This document shows, in pieces, positions 7,585 through 16,600 of a DNA stretch of 18,420 bases. The DNA lies in assembly GCA_964424105.1 (NCBI GenBank), contig CAYRHJ010000025.1, positions 1-18,420 of the forward strand, read 5' to 3'. The notes under the pieces are model-generated. The model saw only the letters and a program-made list of their open reading frames with translations, made no database searches and was not told the DNA's origin. Both the position numbers and the translations under genes were made by a program. The DNA is from CAYRHJ01 sp964424105 (GTDB lineage: Bacteria; Planctomycetota; Phycisphaerae; UBA1845). Numbering within the stretch: position 1 is the stretch's first letter; the number at the start of each line of letters is the position of its first letter.

Positions 7585-9848
7585 TCGGTCTTGCGTTCAT
7601 CGGGAGATTGATAATGTGTCACGCTCTCCGTACGCCAGTGCTGCCCGTCAAACGTCGTATAGGATGAACTGGACTTGTAGAAGTCGATCTTTTGCAGGAC
7701 GGGAACGAGCTTTCCAAGAATCTGCACGCACTTGCTGATGACGCGCTGGGCCGTGGGGTTGGGGACGGCCATCGACGCCATGCCCCCGATCATGGAAACG
7801 ACTTGCACCATTTCGGCCATTTCTCGCCCGAGGCTCCTCTGGTCATTGTAATTGATGGCGACGACGTCACCCGTGGGCAGCAGCATCTCTTTCATCAGAC
7901 GTTCGTTCTTACGAATGTTGGGGTGCTCATTTCTGCCAGTGGCGAGACACTTCAACACAGCCTGTTCCGAGGTGCCCACAATCAGATATCCGTCCTTGAT
8001 GCCGAATACGTTCGGTTGGGGTGAAATGGCCATCTGAATCCGCGTAAATCCTTCCAGAGATTCATGGGTCGCCGGTTGCGTCGTCACGTTCAGCATTCCC
8101 AGCATGGGGTTCTGGGCGGCCTGTTCTTGAATTTGCTGGCGGAGAAAACCAAGCCCCTTACCGATCATCTCCCGAGCCTTTTCTTCATTCTTGACGGCCA
8201 AGAAGAAAACCTGTGCCGATTGATTTTCGACTTGAATGGTCGCGCTGATCACTCGATCGCCCAGCCAACCGAGCAGATCTTCCCGCAGATCCAACCCAAT
8301 TGCTTTTTGGATTTCTTCCCACTGGCTCCAAACTTGTTCGCTGTCCGGTGCGACGGTCTTCACCGTGTCTTCAACAAACGCATAAAGCGTCAACCAGTCA
8401 ACCATACTGGAGACGGAGAATTCGGAAGTCTCCTGGGGAAGGAATCGCTCGAAGTCGCTGATGTTCTTCTGGCTGGTCAGAACCTTGTGGAGCGGGCTAT
8501 TCTTAGCGTCGGGGCTTAGCGACGCGATGGTGCTGCACCGCGTCGAATAGCCTTCGGTGAACTCGACGTTCGCGACGCTTTCAAATGTGTCGAGGATGTC
8601 CATGACGCGGTTCATCACGACGATCGGAGTGGGGCTGGCATCATTCGCGTTGACGGTCTCGCCTTCAAGCATCTTGCGCGCCTTGGCCAGGGCCGCCAGA
8701 TAGCGATCGTCGCTTCGCAGCGTTTCGAGGTCGGGATCGGTGGAAATTTGCTTCGGGCCGTAAAAGCCCCCATCCACCGCCTTGGTCAGCCAATCGAGTG
8801 CTTCGTCCTTCCTGCCGTCCAATGCGTGAAAACAGGCCAAATTGTACATGACCAGGGAATCGGTGGGGGCGTGTTCGTAGGCCTGCTGGATCAGTTCGAG
8901 GGCCTTCTTGTGATCTTTCGCCTGATAGGCAGCGACGGCTTGGCCGTTCAGTCGCCGCGACTCCGGGGTCAGTGCCGCATTGACGTAGCGGTCGCCGTCC
9001 TTTCGGATTTGTCGTTCGACCGATTTTACGATGCCCGTGAACGATCCCACCAGGTTGGTCATGTCAAAATAGAACATGGAATCTTCGGGCGCGGGGAGCT
9101 GCGCAAACGCCTTCTGAAACCGCGGCAAGGAGGTGAGCGACGAAGACTTGTTCTTGCCGTCCAGCAAGTCGATGGCTTCGGCGAAAATGTCGTGGCCGGT
9201 CGATATAAGAATCACATCGTTTCGCAAACCGACATTGACCGAGAAGAGCTGTGTATTGTTCTCGTCAGAAACGTACAAGCAGCATTGCCGACATCCTTTT
9301 TTCACGTCGTCGTCTGTGCGGATCAGATCGCGGCCGATCAACTTGTTGGCTTCATCAGCCAGCGCTTTTGCGATCGCGGTCAGCCCTTCGTAATTCTCAG
9401 CCGCCTTCTCGCCACGAAACATCCACAGACAATCGGGCGCTCCCACGTTCACCCCGGCACCGCGAACGATGGCCTTGGGCAGACGCTCGGCGAACACAAA
9501 CTCGCCCTCGCCGAGCTTGTCCCAATCCACGCCGCGGATCAGTTCGTCCGCGCGGGCGTGCAATCGATTCATCTCCTCGATCTGTTCCTCGCCCAGCAAC
9601 GACGAAATCAACGACAGAACGTCCTCCCCGATGCCGGAAGCTTTCAAAGCCGCATAAACTTCCTTCCAGTAATCATTCAGGAAGACCCGCTCCGGGTTCC
9701 CTCGCTCGGCGACGAATAGGAACACGTCACCGGGGACAGCGGCGGGCAGACTGAAGAAGTTCTTGTTTTCATCCGCCCGCAAAAGCGGCGAGCCGATGAT
9801 CGAAAGTGCTGCTGCCAGACAAACCGCGCGAAGATTGTCGCTGAACAT
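7572..9848 (-). CDS. Exported protein of unknown function with an internal TPR segment
   Basis: I recognise no assigned function. From ATG 9848 the protein has 758 residues. Residues 1-25 are a signal peptide ('LAAALSIIGSPLLRA' before DENK). Residues about 35-290 ('LPAAVPGDVFLFVAERG', 'YFDMTNLVGSF') and 400-735 ('LGDRVISATIQV', 'KDGYLIVGTSEQAVL') recall the large exported DUF3352-like proteins of planctomycetes. Between them, residues about 291-395 contain TPR-like helices ('AKDHKKALELIQQAYEHAP', then 'MYNLACFHALDGRKDEALDW') and the 'DPDLETLRSDDRY' tail that often closes such repeats. Cysteines are few (C186, C189 and C190 cluster as CRQCC). The longer start at 9944 is rejected because AAGAGGA lies 8 nt before 9848 and the signal peptide begins there. 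The protein may act as a periplasmic scaffold or binding protein, but this is inference. Confidence 0.85.
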   Translation of the reverse strand: MFSDNLRAVCLAAALSIIGSPLLRADENKNFFSLPAAVPGDVFLFVAERGNPERVFLNDYWKEVYAALKASGIGEDVLSLISSLLGEEQIEEMNRLHARADELIRGVDWDKLGEGEFVFAERLPKAIVRGAGVNVGAPDCLWMFRGEKAAENYEGLTAIAKALADEANKLIGRDLIRTDDDVKKGCRQCCLYVSDENNTQLFSVNVGLRNDVILISTGHDIFAEAIDLLDGKNKSSSLTSLPRFQKAFAQLPAPEDSMFYFDMTNLVGSFTGIVKSVERQIRKDGDRYVNAALTPESRRLNGQAVAAYQAKDHKKALELIQQAYEHAPTDSLVMYNLACFHALDGRKDEALDWLTKAVDGGFYGPKQISTDPDLETLRSDDRYLAALAKARKMLEGETVNANDASPTPIVVMNRVMDILDTFESVANVEFTEGYSTRCSTIASLSPDAKNSPLHKVLTSQKNISDFERFLPQETSEFSVSSMVDWLTLYAFVEDTVKTVAPDSEQVWSQWEEIQKAIGLDLREDLLGWLGDRVISATIQVENQSAQVFFLAVKNEEKAREMIGKGLGFLRQQIQEQAAQNPMLGMLNVTTQPATHESLEGFTRIQMAISPQPNVFGIKDGYLIVGTSEQAVLKCLATGRNEHPNIRKNERLMKEMLLPTGDVVAINYNDQRSLGREMAEMVQVVSMIGGMASMAVPNPTAQRVISKCVQILGKLVPVLQKIDFYKSSSSYTTFDGQHWRTESVTHYQSPDERKTDSPL

Positions 9849-9856
9849 GTTCAATA

Positions 9857-9863
9857 TCCTCTT
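9857..9863 (-). promoter_or_regulatory. Ribosome binding site selecting the 9848 start
   Basis: AAGAGGA on the minus strand lies 8 nt before ATG 9848. It supports this start over the in-frame ATGs further upstream, including 9944. Confidence 0.7.
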
Positions 9864-9881
9864 AGAAAACTCGAGATGCCT

Positions 9882-9897
9882 GATCCACATGTGGATC
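9882..9897. promoter_or_regulatory. Perfect 16-bp palindrome in the leader of the 758-residue protein gene
   Basis: GATCCACATGTGGATC is its own reverse complement and lies 34-49 nt before ATG 9848, between the predicted promoter and the ribosome binding site. It could be a dimeric regulator's operator or an RNA hairpin in the 5' leader. CT and AG just outside extend the dyad if one C is bulged. Confidence 0.5.
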
Positions 9898-9967
9898 CAG
9901 CCGACTCGGAGCGACCACGGGACACCTGATGCATTCATCGACATCCCCGATGCCCCAGTCCGGCTCG

Positions 9968-9996
9968 ATTGTAGACAGTTCCGAACCCACCCTCAA
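9968..9996 (-). promoter_or_regulatory. Sigma70-type promoter for the 758-residue protein gene
   Basis: On the minus strand, TTGAGG (9991-9996; 4 of 6) and TACAAT (9968-9973; 5 of 6) are separated by exactly 17 bp. The predicted transcription start is near 9961, giving a leader of about 113 nt that contains the 16-bp palindrome. This is the best-formed promoter in the window. Confidence 0.5.
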
Positions 9997-10325
9997 CGAA
10001 TCATTCGGCGGACCAACAACTTCCCACAACTTTCGACACAGGAGCGGCACGCCATGGTCGTCCGCCGCCAATCGGTCATCGACCCCGGTTTGCCGCAAAT
10101 CGTGCCGTTGGCGCGTTCGCCGGCACGTCCTAGAAAAAACGGTGACGTTGGTGATGTCAATTTCAGCAAACTGACGTGCTCGTGTCAGAACTTGTGATGC
10201 GTCTGCGCGAGGTACCTCAAGTTGCGCGTTTATCGGAGATCGGGACGGGCCGAGGCGGGATTGAGTTTCGCCCGAACGCCCCCGAAGTCGCTTCCGTTAC
10301 CAGTCGCCACCCGGTTGGGTCGGCA

Positions 10326-10361
10326 GGGTGGCCCACCTCCTTTGGAGGTGGGGGAGCCGAT
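10326..10361 (+). repeat. REP-like hairpin element, left copy
   Basis: The element begins GGGTGGCCCA and ends GGGGGAGCCGAT. Its core is a perfect 9-bp hairpin, CCCACCTCC (10332-10340), loop TTT, GGAGGTGGG (10344-10352). It is matched by an inverted copy 51 bp away (10413-10449). Confidence 0.7.
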
Positions 10362-10412
10362 GAAAGAGAATGGACGACACAATGTTGTCACTTGCGAATC
10401 GAGCTTCGAAGA

Positions 10413-10449
10413 ATCGACTCCCCCAGGTCCAAAAGGACCTGGGCCACCC
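10413..10449 (-). repeat. REP-like hairpin element, right (inverted) copy
   Basis: Read on the minus strand it begins GGGTGGCCCA and ends GGGGGAGTCGAT, like the left copy. The hairpin is CCCAGGTCC (10422-10430), loop AAAA, GGACCTGGG (10435-10443) on the plus strand. It differs from the left copy by CC/GG swaps on both sides of the stem, one extra loop base and one C/T change. It lies 35 bp past the stop of the giant gene. Confidence 0.7.
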
Positions 10450-10483
10450 GTCCGAGTGTTCGGCGATGAGCAGTCGGTGCGGG

Positions 10484-10672
10484 TCAATCGTCCTCGCGGC
10501 CAAACGCAAGTTGAAACACTCGCAGATCAAATGCATCCACGTCCAGGTCGGCGTCGCCATGAAACGGTTCGCAGCCCGGCGGGGCTGATTGAAACGGGCC
10601 CAGGGCACACAGGTTCCATTGGGCCCAATCCAGCAGTGTTACCATGTGATCATTGTCGAAATCGCCCAGCCT
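10484..10672 (-). other. C-terminal dockerin-like module of the giant protein
   Basis: The first loop, 'GDFDNDHMVTLLDW', has Asp/Thr at the usual 1, 3, 5, 9 and 12 positions. After 'CALGP' and a Cys-containing linker ('PPGCEPF') comes a second loop, 'HGDADLDVDAFD'. Here the first ligand is His instead of Asp, while the other positions keep Asp. The layout matches the tail of the protein at 39-812. Confidence 0.8.
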
Positions 10673-13600
10673 TTCACATCGATCGGGCAAGTCATTGCCG
10701 TTGACATCGACTTCCCGGCCTTCCGCTAAATCGCATCGGTCAAGCGCCCCGTTCCCGTTGCAATCGAACACGAATCCGTCGTACGAAATCTCAACTTCCA
10801 AAAACGGTTGGCCACCGCAGGCGAAGGGCGACACTCCGCTGCTGGCCCGTAGCTCCATATCGAGCACGCCTGACTCGATCATTGCGTTGTAGTCGTCGCG
10901 GGCCACCCGAATCGATCCGGCGTCGGGCGTCAGCGGGCAATCGTGGCCGGTCGATTCGAACAATCGCCCGATCGGCTGTTGATTGATACGCACATCGATC
11001 CACTCGGAGGTCGCCGCCAAATTTCCGATGGCGTGAACCGCGAGCGTCACGTCCCCGCCCGTACGAGGGGGTGAGACCGGTGTGAATCGCTGCGGGAAGG
11101 CCAATCCAAAAGGCGACAATCGACCGGATCGCAAATTCACCGGACCCAGCATGTCGCAGCCATCGAAAACGCCGTTCCCGTCGCAATCACCAGCGACACC
11201 GATGTCGCATTCGTCCGGCCGGCCATTGCGGTCGCAGTCGGTGCTGTAGGGTTGGGTCGCGTAACGCAGTGACAATCCGATCTGGGATGATCCACTGCAA
11301 GCGGCAGCGCTCACGCCCGGCGACGGTGCCAGCTCGACGTGGGCGGCTCGATCGATCAGGAGTTGGTTGAATGTGTCCATCGCAACGACGATGATTGCCG
11401 TTTGCGACGTCGCGGGACAATCGACACCATCGCCTTCGAATAATCGCCCCAGGACAAGCCCGTTCAGCGAAACGGTGATGAATTCATCAAGCTGGCCAAA
11501 ATCACCCCGGGCCGAAACACGGAGCTCCACGTCCTGAACAGCCGGCGGAAGCGCGTAAACATTCATTTCAATCGTTTCACCACTGATGGGTCCCGTCGGC
11601 GAAACGGTCACGTCGTAGATGCCCAGATCGCACAAATCGGGGCGTTGGTTTGCGTTGCAGTCCGGGGCATTTTGCGACTCGACGTCGCAAGTGTCCACAA
11701 TGCCGTTGCCGTTACAATCCACAATGCTGCCGTCGACAAGTTCACAGTCGTCGACACGCCCGTTACGGTCGCAGTCCGTATCGCATTCATCAGGGACCCC
11801 GTTCCCGTTGCAATCCTCGCTGGTTCCAACAACCAAGTCGCAATCGTCCGGAATTCCATTTTGATTGCAGTCCGGTTCACAAACGTCGGGGATGGAATTA
11901 CTGTTGCAATCCGCCAAGGCGCCCGACGCCACCTCGCACCAATCCGCGACGCCCGAGCCGTCACAATCGATCATGTGCGCTGATTCGAACGCACCCATGT
12001 CGGCTCGGCAATTCTGAATTCGATCAATTCCATCCACGTCGTGTAAAACTGCGAAAGCTGTTTCGGGAGCGCCATTGTCGATACACGGCGATTTCGCCCC
12101 CAATCGAAAATCCCCGGCTTGCGGATTGATAAAACCGGGCGAATCCGTGATGTTTCCAATCCCCGGCCAATGCTGCAATGCATTGCTATGCGATAGGTCA
12201 ATGGTGCCGTTGGGAACAGCCAACTGCGATGGCGATGGACCGCGAATGATGCATCCTGTGATTTCCGTTCGTCCGCCACCGGTGGTGAGGACCGCGGAAC
12301 CGAGGTCGACTGCGACGTTGTCCACCAAAGTGCACCCAATCAAACCGATGCCACTGCCAATAGTGAATACGGCCCCCCCGTCATCGATGCTGGTGTTAGA
12401 ATGAAAGAATGAACTTTCGATTGTCATGCGCGAATCGACAATCGACACAGCACCACCGGCGTTCCAAGTATGGTTCTGAGAAAATCGTGATGCACGAATG
12501 AAACCCCCGTTTGCCCGCGAGAAATGCAGGGCGCCGCCGCCCCCGGCGCTTTGATTCCGATCGAACGTGCACTCTTCGAAGCCCACGTCAATTGGTGCGT
12601 CAAGGAAGCAAGCTCCGCCCATACCCAGTGCGTCATTCTGAACAAATTCGCATCCTTCCACGTGCACACTTGATCTTGCCGCCCAGATAGCCGCGCCCGC
12701 CCCTGTGACGCTCTGTTTTTCAAATACGCAGTCTTGAACGGACAGTCGAGCGTCGTCTACGTACAGGGCAGCCCCGGCGCTCGCGTCGTTTTCAGAAAAC
12801 CGCATGCTGTTTATCGACAGATGGGCGTCATCCGTTACGTGCACGCCGCCGCCGAGTTCCGCGATGTTCTCCGAAATGACACAATGCTCCAGGGACGGTT
12901 GGCCCGCGCGGACCGCCAATCCACCACCGCCCACTGCGGAGTTTCCCGTGATTTCGCAGTTTCGCAGGGATGCGCTTGATCCAAGAAAATAGACGCCCCC
13001 GCCTTCGGAATCCGGCCCATCACCGTCGGCTCGTCCACCCGTGATCCGAAACCCGTCGAGCGCCGCCGATTCGCCCAGACCGATGCCTGTGACGACGTGA
13101 AAGCAATTGTCAACGCTTGCACCAGTTTTCGAATCATCAGACGCGAGATCGCACGTCAAAACAGTCGTATTCAATGCTGGATCGCGAAATTCCCGCTGGC
13201 CTTCCCATCCGGCGAAGCCTCCATAGATTGCCGTTTCGTCTCGCAAGAGAAACGTCGCGTGGCGGTCCGTAACGTCCGCTGACGGTCGATAGAAGCCGAC
13301 CGCCACCCATATCTCCCCAACGGCCATCCCGGATCGTGCAGCGTGTTTCAATGCATCTTGAAGATCAGTGTAGGCATTGGCCCAATCTCGTCCAGTTCGA
13401 TTACCGGTCGCGCTCTGCTTCACGAACAGAACGGAAACCTCACATTCGTCGTAGATGCCGTTGGCATCCGCGTCCCGAAGTCGGCCAAGAACCGCATCGC
13501 ACGAGTCCGGCACACCGTTCCCATTGCAATCCGATAGAACGCCCGTTTCAAGTTCCACACTGTCGAATGTCTGGTTGTCATTACAGTCCGCCTGGTATTC

Positions 13601-16600
13601 CAACGCTCCCATATCGACGGCTGGTACTATTGACGGGACTGCATCGGGCGACACCGGATCATCGATGGAACGCCACTGTCCCACCGCATCCAATCGTTCG
13701 CTGATCGGCAAGGCGTGGCTGTCTGCGGAATCGATGCACGGTGACCTCCAGCCCAGTTGAAGATCGTCATCCGTCGTTCCGACCACGCCATCTAGTCCAT
13801 CAGGATCAACGAAACGAGGATGGTCGGAAATATTTCCATTATTGAGCAGTTCAACTGACAGAGACTGAACACAACTGTGGGAAATGATCGGAGTTGAATC
13901 ATTGCTGGTAATCTGGGTGTGCCATCCCCAGCGACCCGAAACTCGATTGTCCCAGACGACGCAGTTACGGAAAATCAGCGGCTTCACACTGCGACTGAAC
14001 ACCGCGGCACCTTCCAAGTCCGCAGAATTTTGACTGAAAGTGCAGTTGATGCATTCCATCGTTGCGTCAGCCTCCAATCGGATCGCGCCGCCCTTTTGTC
14101 CCCGATTACCGGAAAACAGAGAGCTGATGAGCCTGTGCCCGCCGCGAGTAGAATTGATTGCACTGGACGATGAACCCAAGAATCGACAACGGGAAATGTC
14201 GGAATCTAAGCCGGCCAAGTACAGTGAACCTCCTGCGTCGGCGTGACAGTCGCGGAATTCACATACACGCATAGTTAATTCCGCGTCGCCGCGGGTGTGC
14301 ACCGCGCCCCCCTCGCCCGCACGGTTCGACTGGAAAACGCAGCCGACCAGACCAGGCCGGCCACCCGCGGCGTATACCGCCCCGCCTCGTCCGTCGGATT
14401 CATTGTCCAAAAATGTCGTGACTCCGCAGGTGAAATCGGATCCTTCCGCGTGAATGGCGCCTCCGCGTAGTGCGGCATGGTTGCGAATGAAAGTGCAGCC
14501 GATGATTTGTGGCCCGCCGCCTACGATGCGTATGCCGCCGCCTTCGGTCAGTGACCGTCCGCCTTGAATCGTGAATCCGTCGAGCACGGTCCCTTGGCCG
14601 CACCCGATAGCACGAACCACGTGGAACGAGTTTTCCGCCGATCCACCGGCGCCCTCGTCGTCGTCCGCGTTCAGGTCACCCGAGAGCACAGTCGGCCTAT
14701 CAAGCGGACGGCGATCTGCACGCACGATTTCGTGCCCCGCAAAACCGCCGTACACTGCCACACCGTCGACAAGATCGAAGGACGCATCGCGCCGGCCATT
14801 CGGCGGCGCGGGCCGATAAGCGCCACCAGCCACCCAAATCTCCCTGACGAAACCGTCACTGGCGGCTGCGTGTTCCAGTGCGTCGACAAGATTCAGATAG
14901 GCGTCGCTCCAACGTGTTCCGGATTGGAGTCCCTGGGCGGCCGCGTGGACATAAAGAACGGCGGTCTCGCAATAGTCCGGCACACCGTTATGGTCGCGGT
15001 CCGGTGAAAGCCCCATGGCAATGGCGCAATCATCGGGAATGCCATCGAAGTCGCAGTCGACTCCACACTCGTCGGGCACGCCATTTCGATTGCAGTCCGC
15101 ACTGGCGAATGAAACGATGTCACACGAATCGATGATGGCATTCGCATTGCAGTCTTGAGCATCGGACGACAGCAAATCTTGGTCGTCGCGTGTCCCATTG
15201 CGGTTACAGTCACCGTTTTCATAGGCACCCATGTCAACGATGGGAGGTTGACTGACGCCGTGGTCTTCCGCATCGGGATCATCGAAAAATCGCGAGGCGC
15301 CTCGTACATCGAATGGCAAACGCTCGGCATCGTTTCCGTCTTCGTCGACGTCAAACCGATCAATGGGGAGGGCTTCATTGTCGCCGGCGTCGATGCAAAG
15401 CGACCCATACATCAAGGAGAGGTCGTCGTCCAGCGTGCCGATCACCTCGTCGGGACCCGCCTCGTCCAAGAAAAGGGGATCGTCATCGATGTTCCATTCA
15501 CCGGGAAACTGCCCAGACCAGCCTTCAATGCAACTATGTTTCACTTGCATCGCCGCGCCGGCAGAAACAATTTGACCACCGAATGTCTCGCTCGCGTCTC
15601 TGTTGTTCCACATTAGGGAATTTACAATGGAACACGTTGCACCCGCATGCAGATGCAATCCGCCGCCGGCGCGATCAGCCCGGTTGTTCGCCATCGTTGC
15701 ATTAACAATGTTCAGTTGCAGGTTTCCACTGACGGAATGAATGCCGGCACCGTCGGTTTTAGCCGTATTGCCCGACCAGACGCAATTTGTCAAATCCAAG
15801 GACGAGTCATATGCATTGCTGATGCCCGCGCCCATCTGTTGGGACGTGTTGCCTAGAAAGCGGCAGTTGATCATGGTCACGTCGCCGCCTTCATTCCGCA
15901 ACCCCGCCCCGGCAAATGCGAAATTGTCGACCAACGTGCATCCCACGAACGAAGGAACGCCTCCTTGAATCCATATCGCGCCCCCCGTCGAATCCGAGAC
16001 GTTCCCCCGAAACAGGCAGTCGATCAACACCGGATCGCCCCCATCGTCGAAAAATGGGCCGCCCCCTTGAATCACCGATTCGACCCATCCGGAAGCCGGT
16101 CCGCCAAGTAGCGACAACGATCGCAAGTTTCCGCTGCCAAACCCACCTCCCGCGATGCTGGCATGATTATTTTCAAATACGCACCCGCGAAAAGTCGGAC
16201 TGCCCACTTCCACGTATACCCCGCCGCCAAAACTGCTAACGTTTTCAACAATTCGACAATTCGAGATGGTCGGCGAGGCGTCTTCGACGTACAAACCCGC
16301 GCCCGTGAAGGCTTTGCAGGTGATCGTCTCCTCCGAACTAACGCCCCCGGTGATCGTGAATCCGTCGACCACCGTCTTCGCCGACGTCCGACGAATCGTA
16401 ACCACTCGATAGGCGTTGTCCTGACGGGTGGCAGGCAGGCTCGTGTCGTTCGACAAAAGATCACCGCTTAAAATCGTTGGATGAAAACCCGGATCACGAT
16501 CATCCGGCATACCACCGCCCACGGGAAATCCGCCCTTGACCTGCACACCCTCGGCTATGTCAAACGTCGCCGACCGCGGATCATCCTCAGTCACACGACG

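Larger units (their letters stand above)
9849..10483. other. 635-bp intergenic region
   Basis: This is the largest gap in the window, between the 3' end of the giant gene and the 5' end of the next minus-strand gene. It contains the ribosome binding site, palindrome and promoter listed separately (9857-9996), then about 330 bp (9997-10325) in which I see no coding or structured signal, then the paired REP-like elements (10326-10449). Short ORFs cross it on both strands but have no ribosome binding sites and no recognisable protein character. Confidence 0.7.

Noticed and set aside
8748..9719. 323-residue plus-strand ORF
   Set aside because: It lies wholly antisense to the 758-residue protein gene, which has a signal peptide, a ribosome binding site and a promoter; the antisense product shows no domain.
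9849..9944. Extended N-terminus of the 758-residue protein from ATG 9944
   Set aside because: The added 32 residues do not look like a signal sequence, and the region carries the palindrome; AAGAGGA supports 9848.
9862..10098. 78-residue minus-strand ORF upstream of the 758-residue protein gene
   Set aside because: It overlaps the predicted promoter and palindrome, has no ribosome binding site and no protein-like features.
10422..10443. Hairpin as an intrinsic terminator of the giant gene
   Set aside because: The stem is strong, but the minus strand continues GGAGTCGATTC without a T-run; it fits a REP-like element better.
10222..10704. 160-residue plus-strand ORF over the REP-like pair
   Set aside because: It crosses non-coding hairpins and the antisense of the giant gene's 3' end; its Pro/Arg-rich composition is typical of GC-rich noise.
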